Under the pieces are notes generated by a model. That model was not told the origin of the DNA. It ran no database searches and saw only the letters and a program-made list of their open reading frames with translations. A stretch of 64,000 nt of DNA from contig NZ_JAUSTI010000001.1 of NCBI RefSeq assembly GCF_030812775.1, positions 186,001 through 250,000 of the forward strand, written 5' to 3'. Position 1 is the stretch's first letter; every line of letters starts with the position of its first letter. The stretch comes from Paenibacillus tundrae. GTDB taxonomy: Bacteria; Bacillota; Bacilli; Paenibacillales; Paenibacillaceae. Shown here piece after piece: positions 51,187 to 59,771 of this stretch. The translations under genes and the position numbers were made by a program.

Positions 51187-53067
51187 ATGAATTGGCTCGG
51201 ATCCTTGCAGCAGCTCGGAAGAGCGGTAATGCTGCCTACAATGGTCCTGCCCGCCGCCGCAATATTGCTTAGTGTTGGCAGTTTACCCTGGGACGCCTGG
51301 GGGATAAAAGTTGTTGGTGAAGTGTCTACCGTGGCTGGACACGGTATTTTTTATTTTTTGCCCTATTTATTTGCGGTCGGTGTAGCGCTGGGACTCTCCA
51401 ACCAGGCCGGACAAGCGGGACTCGCTGCACTGGCTGGTATCGTCATATATGATCAGGTGACTCGCAATTTTGGTGATGGCACCATTCAGCCTGCTTCCTT
51501 AATCGGAATTATACTCGGCGCACTGGCTGGGGTAATGCATAATCGGTTTAAAAGCATTAAGCTACCAGAGATTTTGCAATTTTTTGGCGGCTCGAGGTTC
51601 GTTTTGCTCATCGTTGGGCTCTGCTCGGCGCTGTTCTCCTGCTTTATGTTATGGATCGCTCCAATACTACAGCATGGATTGAATGCGGTTGCCACATGGG
51701 AATACAGTCTCGGTGGCTTTGGGTTGTTCATCTATGGCGTGCTTTACAGGGTATTGGTTGCTTTCGGCTTACATCATCTGCTGAACAATGTATTCTGGTT
51801 TCAATTGGGCACGTTCGAAACGCCTGACGGAAACATTGTACAGGGGGATTTGCCTCGTTTCTTTGCAGGTGATCCATCGGCAGGTTTCTTCATGGCCGGG
51901 TTGTTCCCAATCATGATGTTCGCTATTCCAGCGATTGCGTTTGCCATTATTCAGGAAGCTCGGGAAGACTTGAAGCCGAAGATTAAGAAAACATTCCTTA
52001 CTTCAGCATTAGTCTGTTTCCTAACAGGAGTATCTGAGCAAATTGAGTTTGCCTTTTTATTTGCAGCTCCTTATCTGTTTATTGTGCATGCGGTGATGTC
52101 TGGTGTTGCGATGTGGATTAGTTATTGGCTTGATATACGCCACGGGTTCTCGTACTCGGCAGGTATAATTGATTACATACTCAATTTCCATTTATCAGAG
52201 AATGCTTGGAAGCTTATCCCGATTGGCATACTATATGGGCTCGTTTATTACTTCTTATTCCGCTGGGCGATTCGTACATTTAAGATTCCTACGCCAGGAC
52301 GTGAAGAAGGTTCGATGTTAGAGGATTGGGTAGGCAATATTCCTTATCAGGCTCCTTTGATTTTGGAAGCGCTGGGTGGCAAGAGTAACATTGTGCAGGT
52401 GGAGGCATGCATCACACGTCTTCGTCTGACGGTGCACGATGATCGCCTGATTGATACGGGTGCGATGAAGAGCATGGGCTCGGCTGGGTTAATCAAGCTC
52501 GGTGGAGGCAATGTGCAAGTGGTATTCGGTACCTATTCCGAATTGATTCGTGAGGAGATTGCGAAGCTACTGGAACGGGATCTGCCACAAGTGCTGTTCT
52601 GTGCGCCTGTACAAGGGAAAATGCTGCCGATCGAAGAGGTGCCAGATCAGATATTCGCAGCCAAGCTTGTTGGGGATGGGGTAGCCTTTGTTCCAGAGCG
52701 GGGAGAGCTGGTTTCTCCTGTCTTCGGTACAATTATGCACCTGTATCCAACGATGCATGCGTTAGGCATTTCCACCCGAGAAGGACTTGAGGTTCTGCTC
52801 CATATCGGGATTGATACTTCACAATTGAAAGGTCATTTTGAAGCTTTTGTTCAGGAAGGCGATACGGTTGAGCCGGGACAATTGCTGATTAAATTCGATC
52901 TTGCGGTTCTGCGGGAACAAGCAGCATCACTGACAACACCGATGGTAATTACCAATCCGGATCGTGTCAAATCATGGAGTTTTGCTCCATTCAAGCAAGT
53001 CAAGAAAGGTCAGGCATCCGTTATGTCCGTGGTGCTCTATGACAGGAACGTTGGAGGGGTAGAATGA
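51187..53067 (+). CDS. PTS glucose/N-acetylglucosamine EIICBA
   Basis: A 626-residue three-domain sugar permease. The EIIC part (1-370) has about ten membrane helices (LQQLGRAVMLPTMVLPAAAI start and GLHHLLNNVFWFQLG motif). The EIIB part has the phosphocysteine Cys408 in EACITRLRL. The EIIA part carries H524 (MHALGIS) and the phospho-His H539 (HIGIDT). The domain order IIC-IIB-IIA and the fused A domain fit the glucose/GlcNAc family (PtsG/NagE/NagP); glucose or GlcNAc cannot be told apart here. GAAAGGAGAG precedes ATG. Its stop overlaps the EI start. Confidence 0.9.
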   Translation: MNWLGSLQQLGRAVMLPTMVLPAAAILLSVGSLPWDAWGIKVVGEVSTVAGHGIFYFLPYLFAVGVALGLSNQAGQAGLAALAGIVIYDQVTRNFGDGTIQPASLIGIILGALAGVMHNRFKSIKLPEILQFFGGSRFVLLIVGLCSALFSCFMLWIAPILQHGLNAVATWEYSLGGFGLFIYGVLYRVLVAFGLHHLLNNVFWFQLGTFETPDGNIVQGDLPRFFAGDPSAGFFMAGLFPIMMFAIPAIAFAIIQEAREDLKPKIKKTFLTSALVCFLTGVSEQIEFAFLFAAPYLFIVHAVMSGVAMWISYWLDIRHGFSYSAGIIDYILNFHLSENAWKLIPIGILYGLVYYFLFRWAIRTFKIPTPGREEGSMLEDWVGNIPYQAPLILEALGGKSNIVQVEACITRLRLTVHDDRLIDTGAMKSMGSAGLIKLGGGNVQVVFGTYSELIREEIAKLLERDLPQVLFCAPVQGKMLPIEEVPDQIFAAKLVGDGVAFVPERGELVSPVFGTIMHLYPTMHALGISTREGLEVLLHIGIDTSQLKGHFEAFVQEGDTVEPGQLLIKFDLAVLREQAASLTTPMVITNPDRVKSWSFAPFKQVKKGQASVMSVVLYDRNVGGVE

Positions 53068-54824
53068 AGATACAAGGCATCAACGGCGCTGCAGGCATAG
53101 CCATCGGCAAAGCATTTGTCCTGCCCAGTTGGGAATGGGATCTGCCGGATCAGAAGATGGATTCGGTGGATCTCGCCCAGGAATTCGAACGGCTGTATGA
53201 GGGCATCCGGACTTCACGGGATGAGATAGAATACATCAAGAATGAATTCAAGGAAGTTGTAGGTCCAGAAGAGTCAAGCATCTTTGATGCGCATCTAGCG
53301 ATTTTGGAAGACCCTGTGTTTATGAACGAAATTCGAGGCATTATTGAACGGCAATATAAAGCTGCCGAAGTGGCGGTAAAAGAAGCGATTGACCACTTTG
53401 TAACGATGTTTGACTTGTTGGATGATGAGTACATGAAGGAGCGGGCGATCGACATCAAGGATGTCGGCAATCGATTGTTAAAGCATCTATTGGGTGCACC
53501 AGAGATTACCCTTCCTTCAGATACTCAGCCATATATCCTTGTAGCCAAAGAGCTGTCGCCTTCACAACTGGCGCATCTCAATCCTACGCATGTGCTTGGT
53601 ATCGTTACTCTAATTGGTGGCAAAACATCTCATTCCGCTATTATGGCTCGTGCCTTGGGTATACCTCTCGTTTCCGGTCTGGAGGCGAGTCTTGGCATGC
53701 CAGTTGAGACAGGTGATATGCTTGTAGTAGATGGGGACAACGGACTTGTATTTACCGAGCCGGATCGCAAAACGATTGAGCGTTACACGATGATTCGTAG
53801 CAAACAGCTTCAGAAAAAAGAACAATTGCAGGTGCTTGCTACAGTTGATGCCGTGACCAAGGACGGCTCAGTACTTCACCTAGCATCCAATATCAGTTCA
53901 GTGAAGGAATTGGATCTCGCTCTGAAGCATGGGGCGAAGGGGGTAGGGTTGTTCCGTACGGAGTTCCTTTATATGGATCGTGCGACGTTCCCAGGTGAGC
54001 AGGAACAGTATGAGGTATACAGATTGGTCGCTGAAAAAACAGCAGGTCAGTCTGTCGTCATTCGTACACTGGATATTGGCGGAGATAAGCAACTTGATTA
54101 TTTCGAGCTACCTGAAGAGGATAATCCGTTTCTTGGATATCGAGCCATCCGCATCAGTTTGGATCGTAAGGATCTATTCAAAACACAGCTTACGGCAATT
54201 CTGCGGGCAAGTGCTGCAGGGAATGTGAAGATTATGTACCCTATGATTTCGTCAGTCGAAGAACTTCAACAGGCGAATGAAATCTTGCGTGAAGCTATGG
54301 CTGATCTGGATGAGCGTAAATTGCCATATGATCCACATATCCAAGTGGGTATTATGATTGAAGTGCCTGCAGCGGTGATGATTGCAGACTTATTGGCAGA
54401 GGAAGCGGATTTCTTTAGCATCGGTACGAATGATCTTGTTCAATACGTCTTGGCTGTAGATCGGATGAACGAACAGATCGCTCATATGTATCATCCATAT
54501 CATCCAGCCGTGTTGCGTATGCTGAGAGCAACAGTAGAAGCAGCTCACACTGCTGGAATTGAGATTAGTGTATGTGGAGAGATGGCAGGGGACGAGCGTT
54601 CGATTCCACTATGGCTTGAGCTAGGCATACGCAATCTAAGTATGTCTCCACAATCACTTTTGCGTGTGAAGCATAGGGTGCTCAACACAACTGCTGCAGC
54701 GGCCAAAGAAATAGCACAGGAGTGCTTCACGTTGCGAACAAGCCTGGATATCGAACAACGTTTACAGACGTTTAATGACGGAGCAGGCAACCCGGATGAA
54801 CAAAGTGGCTCGAATGCCTCTTGA
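53064..54824 (+). CDS. ptsI: PTS enzyme I (PEP-protein phosphotransferase)
   Basis: A 586-residue enzyme that takes phosphate from PEP and passes it to HPr. The phospho-His is H190 in GGKTSHSAIMARALGIP. PEP-binding motifs are LFRTEFLYMDR, then IRTLDIGGDKQLDYF, then MIEVPAAVMIADLL, and the catalytic Cys in ISVCGEMAGD. ATGA overlaps the EIICBA stop. No HPr gene lies between or after, so ptsH must be elsewhere. A second EI copy in the genome is possible. Confidence 0.95.
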   Translation: MKIQGINGAAGIAIGKAFVLPSWEWDLPDQKMDSVDLAQEFERLYEGIRTSRDEIEYIKNEFKEVVGPEESSIFDAHLAILEDPVFMNEIRGIIERQYKAAEVAVKEAIDHFVTMFDLLDDEYMKERAIDIKDVGNRLLKHLLGAPEITLPSDTQPYILVAKELSPSQLAHLNPTHVLGIVTLIGGKTSHSAIMARALGIPLVSGLEASLGMPVETGDMLVVDGDNGLVFTEPDRKTIERYTMIRSKQLQKKEQLQVLATVDAVTKDGSVLHLASNISSVKELDLALKHGAKGVGLFRTEFLYMDRATFPGEQEQYEVYRLVAEKTAGQSVVIRTLDIGGDKQLDYFELPEEDNPFLGYRAIRISLDRKDLFKTQLTAILRASAAGNVKIMYPMISSVEELQQANEILREAMADLDERKLPYDPHIQVGIMIEVPAAVMIADLLAEEADFFSIGTNDLVQYVLAVDRMNEQIAHMYHPYHPAVLRMLRATVEAAHTAGIEISVCGEMAGDERSIPLWLELGIRNLSMSPQSLLRVKHRVLNTTAAAAKEIAQECFTLRTSLDIEQRLQTFNDGAGNPDEQSGSNAS

Positions 54825-54938
54825 TAATCCCACCTTAGTAAAAGTATCTTAAATGCTCTTCAACTAATAGGTTAAACATCAATCCATCCTCACGTATCTG
54901 TTAAATAGATGGATGAGAAGAGTTTCGCCTAAACCATG

Positions 54939-54970
54939 AAACCCCCACGCTACAGAGCGAGGGGGTTTTT
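54939..54970 (+). terminator. Bidirectional terminator after the PTS operon
   Basis: AAACCCCC (54939-54946) pairs with GGGGGTTT (54961-54968) with inner CGCT/AGCG, then TT. Confidence 0.88.
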
Positions 54971-54983
54971 GGTGATTCAGTGT

Positions 54984-55517
54984 TTATTCCGTTTTGGCTG
55001 TAGCCAACGCATCACAGAATGCTTTTCCATAAGGGGGAAGGTCGGGAGGACGACGTGCCGAAATGATATGTCCATCTACGACAACAGGCTCGTCTTTCCA
55101 GATTGCACCTGCATTCTCCATATCGTCTCGAATGCCCGGAGTGGAGGTCACGGTAACACCTTCCAGAATTTTGGCGGAGATCAGCACCCAGCCTGCGTGA
55201 CAGATTTGTCCGATGGGCTTGCGATCTGCATGCATCTCCTTCACAAGTTCAAGCACTTTGGGATAGCGGCGGAGCTTGTCCGGCGCCCAACCGCCAGGCA
55301 CAAGAATACCATCATATGCAGAACTGTCCAACTCGTCGAAGCTGTATTCCGCTTCGGCGGGAACACCATATTTTCCGATGTAGGTTTTACCTTTTTTCTC
55401 CCCAGCTAGATGCACCTCAGCACCTTCTTCACGCACACGATGTACGGGATACCATAACTCCAGATCCTCGAATTCTTCATCAACTAGAGCGATAACTTTT
55501 TTGCCTGTTAATCTCAT
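54984..55517 (-). CDS. DJ-1/PfpI-family protein
   Basis: A 177-residue class I glutamine-amidotransferase-like protein. Cys106-His107 lies in the nucleophile elbow QICHAGWVL; the loop DEEFEDLELWYP and PGGWAPDKLRRYP are typical. Such proteins are proteases or glyoxalase-like stress proteins; the B. subtilis relative is general stress protein 18. ATG 55517 is eight bases after AAAGGAG; ATG 55523 and earlier are less likely. Confidence 0.9.
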   Translation of the reverse strand: MRLTGKKVIALVDEEFEDLELWYPVHRVREEGAEVHLAGEKKGKTYIGKYGVPAEAEYSFDELDSSAYDGILVPGGWAPDKLRRYPKVLELVKEMHADRKPIGQICHAGWVLISAKILEGVTVTSTPGIRDDMENAGAIWKDEPVVVDGHIISARRPPDLPPYGKAFCDALATAKTE

Positions 55518-55758
55518 ATCCATCTCTCCTTTTAAGGTAGCATGAATCGACTTCATTGTAACAGATTCCTAGCTTCGCTTCACGGAATACATAACCATCC
55601 AAGATGAGTAACCGATTTCAATCGTTGTTAGGATACGCAAGCAACCCTTAACCTGGCGTCAGTGGTAATTTGTGCAACCTTTGGTTTGCAGCAGGATTTA
55701 GGCCGAAAAAGGTCGAATGGTAACAGTATACGAGTATAGAACGAATGAGGTGATGGAT

Positions 55759-56202
55759 GTGCGCAAATCGTGCAGATGCGGACATGTAATGGAATTAGAA
55801 TTAAGAACCGTTGTGTACGCCAAAAAAGTAGAGATTCGTAACGTACCTGTATTTGCATGTACAGATTGTATTTCATACGAAGTGCTTCAACCGGTCAAGC
55901 CTGACCTGAAAGAATGTATTAGTAAATTGGGTGAAGAGCCCAATAAGCAGGATGTCTTATTTGGTGAGCAAAATGAGCTTGCAGACCTGTTCCACGAGCA
56001 ACTGCTTGCTAGACCCAATGCAACGGATCAAGAGATGCAAGATCAGATGCAGCAGGCTGTGAAGGAAAGGATTAATCTATTGCTCGATATTTTAGGTTAT
56101 GCTCAAAAGTCGGGTGATGCGGAATGGATCGAGACAACGCAGCGTAGACTGGGTCAGTTATCGGGGTTCGTTTGGCAGGCGCATTTCTCGAATGCTGTCT
56201 AG
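55759..56202 (+). CDS. Small zinc-ribbon-like protein
   Basis: A 147-residue protein. GTG 55759 follows GAGG by eight bases. The CRCGHV ... CTDC pairs (C5, C7 and C36, C39) look like a YgiT-type zinc finger. The rest is helical and acidic (ELADLFHEQLLARPNATDQE). No clear function. ytxJ follows after 120 bases. Confidence 0.72.
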   Translation: MRKSCRCGHVMELELRTVVYAKKVEIRNVPVFACTDCISYEVLQPVKPDLKECISKLGEEPNKQDVLFGEQNELADLFHEQLLARPNATDQEMQDQMQQAVKERINLLLDILGYAQKSGDAEWIETTQRRLGQLSGFVWQAHFSNAV

Positions 56203-56324
56203 TTTTGACGTGTAAAATGCTTGTTTTCATGAAAATTGGCTTTTTCGCGCGCTTTTTGTTAAGATATCGAAGAGTGAAAACGCTCAACATAGCGGTATTC
56301 CTGAAAAAGGGGGATGTATATCCA

Positions 56325-56672
56325 ATGGCTGACATGACTAAAATGACAAGTATTGAACAGCTAAACTCCGCAGTGGAGGCTACCGAGGAACAGCCTTTGC
56401 TTCTGTTTAAGCATAGTACACGTTGCCCAATTAGTGCGAATGCTTATCAGGAGATGAACAACTATTTGCAAAACAATCCGAATGAACAAGTGAAATACGG
56501 CATTATTTATGTTGTGGAAGACCGCCCTGTATCTAACGAAGCAGCAGAAAAACTGGGTGTTAAGCATGAATCTCCACAGGCAATTCTAGTTAAAAAGGGA
56601 AAGCCTGTATGGCAAACTTCCCATTCTGATATTACTTCGACCACGCTCACGCAGGTTTTAAGTGAGTCCTAG
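56325..56672 (+). CDS. ytxJ: YtxJ, bacillithiol system protein
   Basis: A 115-residue thioredoxin-like protein. The single active Cys34 sits in HSTRCPISANAYQE, the monothiol CPIS motif of YtxJ. ATPE-like strands follow (YGIIYVVEDRPVSNEAAEKL), then the cis-Pro loop HESPQAILV. YtxJ is a bacilliredoxin-like reducer in Firmicutes with bacillithiol. GGGGG lies upstream of ATG 56325. Confidence 0.9.
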   Translation: MADMTKMTSIEQLNSAVEATEEQPLLLFKHSTRCPISANAYQEMNNYLQNNPNEQVKYGIIYVVEDRPVSNEAAEKLGVKHESPQAILVKKGKPVWQTSHSDITSTTLTQVLSES

Positions 56673-56684
56673 AGCCTATTTTAA

Positions 56685-56713
56685 TTGATTAATGCAAAAA
56701 TTTGTCGTAATAT
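56685..56713 (+). promoter_or_regulatory. Putative promoter of ccpA
   Basis: TTGATT (56685-56690), 17 bases, TAATAT (56708-56713), about 52 bases before the ccpA GTG. Confidence 0.5.
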
Positions 56714-56764
56714 AATTCTTAATGAAAATGGGTTGAAAATTTACTGGTAATGGAGAGAAGTACT

Positions 56765-57772
56765 GTGACGGTAACCATTTATGATGTGGCACGCGAAGCT
56801 GGAGTGTCCATGGCAACGGTATCACGGGTAGTTAACAATAACCCCAATGTGAAGCCACAAACACGTAAAAAAGTATATGAAGCCATTGATCGGTTGGGAT
56901 ATCGTCCGAATGCTGTAGCCAGAGGTTTGGCTAGCAAAAAGACGACAACAGTCGGTGTGGTAATTCCTGATATTTCGAACTCGACTTTCGCTGAGATTGC
57001 TCGCGGAATTGAGGATATTGCTAATATGTATCACTACAATATCATTCTATGTAATGCGGACAAGAAGAAAGAAAAAGAAATTCGTGTTATTAACACGTTG
57101 CTAGAAAAGCAAGTCGACGGTTTGCTTTTCATGGGCGGTACAGTAACGGATGAACATATCCAAGCCTTTCAATCCGCAGCAGTACCTATCGTGCTTTGTG
57201 CGACAAGTGACGAAAAGGGAACATATCCTTCTGTAGATATCGATCATGAAGCTGCAGCATTTGATGCGGTGAATACATTGATTCGTCATGGTCATAAGGA
57301 AATTGCGATGATTAGTGGCACGCTGCAAGATCCTGCTAACGGCTACGCGCGTTTCCAAGGGTACAAGAAAGCTCTTGAAGCAGCAGGTATGGACTATCAG
57401 GAGGATCTGGTGCGCATCGGTAACTATCGTTATGAGTCCGGCGTGGAAGCAATGAAATACTTCCTCGGGCTGAAGAAGAAACCAACAGCAATCTTCGCTG
57501 CAACAGATGAGATGGCTATTGGCGCGATTCACAGCATTCAGGATGAGGGTCTGAAAGTACCGGATGACTTCTCCATTATTAGTGTGGATAACATTCGTAT
57601 GGCTTCCATGGTGCGTCCGCAATTGACAACAGTCGCTCAGCCAATGTATGACCTGGGTGCCGTTGCGATGCGTTTGCTCACGAAGCTGATGAAAAAAGAA
57701 AATGTGGAGAACCCACGGGTTATTTTGCCACATGAAACGATCCTACGTTTGTCTGTAAGCCATGCTGGATAA
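56765..57772 (+). CDS. ccpA: Catabolite control protein A
   Basis: A 335-residue LacI-type regulator that binds cre sites with HPr-Ser-P and controls carbon metabolism. The N-terminal [20 protein letters not shown] is the CcpA helix-turn-helix; hinge [19 protein letters not shown]. The periplasmic-binding-type core follows ([18 protein letters not shown]). GTG 56765 is about seven bases after GGAGAG; ATG 56750 is weaker and would add VTV before the family start. Confidence 0.96.
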   Translation: MTVTIYDVAREAGVSMATVSRVVNNNPNVKPQTRKKVYEAIDRLGYRPNAVARGLASKKTTTVGVVIPDISNSTFAEIARGIEDIANMYHYNIILCNADKKKEKEIRVINTLLEKQVDGLLFMGGTVTDEHIQAFQSAAVPIVLCATSDEKGTYPSVDIDHEAAAFDAVNTLIRHGHKEIAMISGTLQDPANGYARFQGYKKALEAAGMDYQEDLVRIGNYRYESGVEAMKYFLGLKKKPTAIFAATDEMAIGAIHSIQDEGLKVPDDFSIISVDNIRMASMVRPQLTTVAQPMYDLGAVAMRLLTKLMKKENVENPRVILPHETILRLSVSHAG

Positions 57773-57839
57773 GTAAATATAGCATTGGAAATGGTATAAG
57801 GCAGGGAGAAGATGTTCTCTCTACATATCGAATTGGCAG

Positions 57840-57861
57840 AAGCTCCGGAGACGGAGCTTTT
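57840..57861 (+). terminator. Terminator after ccpA
   Basis: AGCTCCG (57841-57847) pairs with CGGAGCT (57852-57858) over GAGA, then TTTT. Confidence 0.72.
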
Positions 57862-57894
57862 GTGCTGAATAGAATCTACTGGAGGGCTTAGGAC

Positions 57895-58590
57895 ATGCGC
57901 GAAACAATCGGTATTATCGGTGCTATGGATGAGGAAGTAGAACTGTTGCTTGCAGGTATGAAGCAGTTGGAGACGGTCAAACAGACGGGAATAACCTATG
58001 TTGCAGGCGAGTGGTTGGGGAAACAAATTGTTGTCTGCAAATCCGGTGTGGGTAAAGTAAACGCATCAGTAACCACACAAATTCTAATCGACCGCTTCCA
58101 AGTGGATCGAATTATTTTTACAGGTGTTGCGGGTGCGGTTCATCCTGAGCTGAATATTGGAGATATCGTCATTTCTTCGGTCTGTGTGCAGCATGATATG
58201 GATGTGACGCCACTCGGGTTTGAACGGGGTGTTATTCCATATCAAGAAACCTCTGCATTTCCTGCCGATGCTTCGCTGATTGCACTTGCTGAAGATGCTT
58301 GTAAGGCGCAAGGTTCGAAATACATGATCGGAAAAGTTCTGTCCGGAGATCAATTCATTGCGAGTAAAGAAACGGTAAATATGTTATACACCCAAATGGA
58401 TGGAGCATGTGCAGAAATGGAAGGGGCGGCTGTTGCGCAGGTGAGCTTCATGAATCGTGTACCTTTTGTTGTTCTGAGAGGCATGTCCGATAAAGCAGAT
58501 GGTTCCGCACATGTTAACTTTGCTGAATTTACAGTGCAGTCTTCCCAGCGCTCACATCGCATTGTAGAGCATATGTTAGAGAACATGTAA
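57895..58590 (+). CDS. mtnN: 5'-methylthioadenosine/S-adenosylhomocysteine nucleosidase
   Basis: A 231-residue enzyme that splits MTA and SAH, recycling methyl-cycle products. Catalytic residues: Glu in the opening GIIGAMDEEVELL (E13 region) and the acidic D in VLRGMSDKADG; VFTGVAGAV-type ribose loop appears as IFTGVAGAVHPEL; EMEGAAVAQVSF binds the base. GGAGGG is nine bases before the ATG. Own terminator. Confidence 0.95.
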   Translation: MRETIGIIGAMDEEVELLLAGMKQLETVKQTGITYVAGEWLGKQIVVCKSGVGKVNASVTTQILIDRFQVDRIIFTGVAGAVHPELNIGDIVISSVCVQHDMDVTPLGFERGVIPYQETSAFPADASLIALAEDACKAQGSKYMIGKVLSGDQFIASKETVNMLYTQMDGACAEMEGAAVAQVSFMNRVPFVVLRGMSDKADGSAHVNFAEFTVQSSQRSHRIVEHMLENM

Positions 58591-58649
58591 GTTTTCATGT
58601 AGGGGATCAAGGCTGGGTACGAACGGCCTCAGCCAGGAAAAACGGAACT

Positions 58650-58711
58650 AAACCGCTTCTCAACGGATAGCTCTTAAGTTATGGAGAGCTAAGATGAGAA
58701 GCGGTTTTTTG
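58650..58711 (+). terminator. Nested terminator after mtnN
   Basis: AAACCGCTTCTCA (58650-58662) pairs with TGAGAAGCGGTTT (58694-58706) enclosing AGCTCT/AGAGCT, then TTT. Confidence 0.85.
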
Positions 58712-58899
58712 ATTAAAATTTTCATCAGTTTGCAGCAGAGTTGAATCATTCGATGATCGTAAGAAAAACTACAAGCAAATGCGGTCTATCTTCTGTGGAG
58801 GTAAGACGATAGGCGTTTTTCTTATGTAAGTATAATTCAAGCGTAATTTGAGCGTAGTGCATTTAATCTCAATATAATTTAATTGTATATGAATATAAC
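58712..58899 (+). other. Short intergenic region before acuA
   Basis: No gene or clear site seen in about 190 bases. Confidence 0.4.
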
Positions 58900-59532
58900 T
58901 CAATACATAAACCGATAGCGAAAGCGCACACGATCGAACTGTTCCTCAGACGCGAGTGGTACCTGGCTGCCGATTCTCACCATAAGACAGTTTGCCGGGT
59001 GAGAGCAGATTTCAGGATCATCGGTCGCGTACCAGGTCATATCTACGGTTTGCATTAACTTCTCCATCATTTTACGATAATCCCACACGGACAGACCGCT
59101 GCCCTTCAGATCCCAATGCCAATAATATTCGGTCGTAAAAATGATATATCGCTCCAACTGTTCACCTTCGAACGCAGTGAGAAGCATCTCACGTCCTATA
59201 CCTAGAGAGCGGTACTCATCAGCCACCTCGATAGCTCCCAGTTCTATGAGATCCGTCATATTACCTTCAGACCAACGTTCACATTCGTCAGCGTAATGAA
59301 ACGTAACGTAACCAATAATGATGCTATTTTCATGTGCTAGAATGATACGACCTTCCGGCAGATCGGCAATCTCAGTTAGGGCTTCCTGCTGCTCTGATGG
59401 TCTCCGAAAAGCATCGAGATCCGGATGGAAACCTAGCTGTGAAATGGCCTCAGCGGGCATAGGGCCTTCAATCGTGATGTGGTGACCGGATTTGAAGATG
59501 GAACGCATATGATGCTTCTTAATATGCTCCAT
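58900..59532 (-). CDS. acuA: Acetoin utilization protein AcuA (protein acetyltransferase)
   Basis: A 210-residue GNAT protein. The fold shows IIIGYVTFHYADECERW, the acetyl-CoA loop ADEYRSLGIGREMLLTAF and YIIFTTEYYWHWDLKGSG. In B. subtilis AcuA acetylates the catalytic lysine of AcsA and so switches it off. It is divergent from acsA here, as there. AAAGGAG precedes ATG 59532. Confidence 0.92.
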   Translation of the reverse strand: MEHIKKHHMRSIFKSGHHITIEGPMPAEAISQLGFHPDLDAFRRPSEQQEALTEIADLPEGRIILAHENSIIIGYVTFHYADECERWSEGNMTDLIELGAIEVADEYRSLGIGREMLLTAFEGEQLERYIIFTTEYYWHWDLKGSGLSVWDYRKMMEKLMQTVDMTWYATDDPEICSHPANCLMVRIGSQVPLASEEQFDRVRFRYRFMY

Positions 59533-59555
59533 GGTTCATGCTCCTTTCTTCCCCC

Positions 59556-59691
59556 TAGACGATGATTGAGAAGATTTGCTATAATGGCGTAGACAAAAAA
59601 TGTTCACAATTCAAGTGCAGCTCAAAATTCATTCAGTAGGTCAAGCAAGTAAATAAAGAGAATGCTCTCTCTATTAATGTAAGCGCTAACT
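59556..59691 (+). promoter_or_regulatory. acsA promoter and cre box
   Basis: TAGACG (59556-59561), 18 bases, TATAAT (59580-59585). TGTAAGCGCTAACT (59678-59691) matches the cre consensus TGWAANCGNTNWCA at 13 of 14 positions and lies about 86 bases downstream of the likely start of transcription, so CcpA could act as a roadblock. Confidence 0.78.
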
Positions 59692-59771
59692 GGAAGTTCA
59701 GTCAACACAAGGCAATGAGAAGTCACCCATTTAAGGGAATCGAAATGTCGAGTTGAAGGAGGCTGGCAAGC

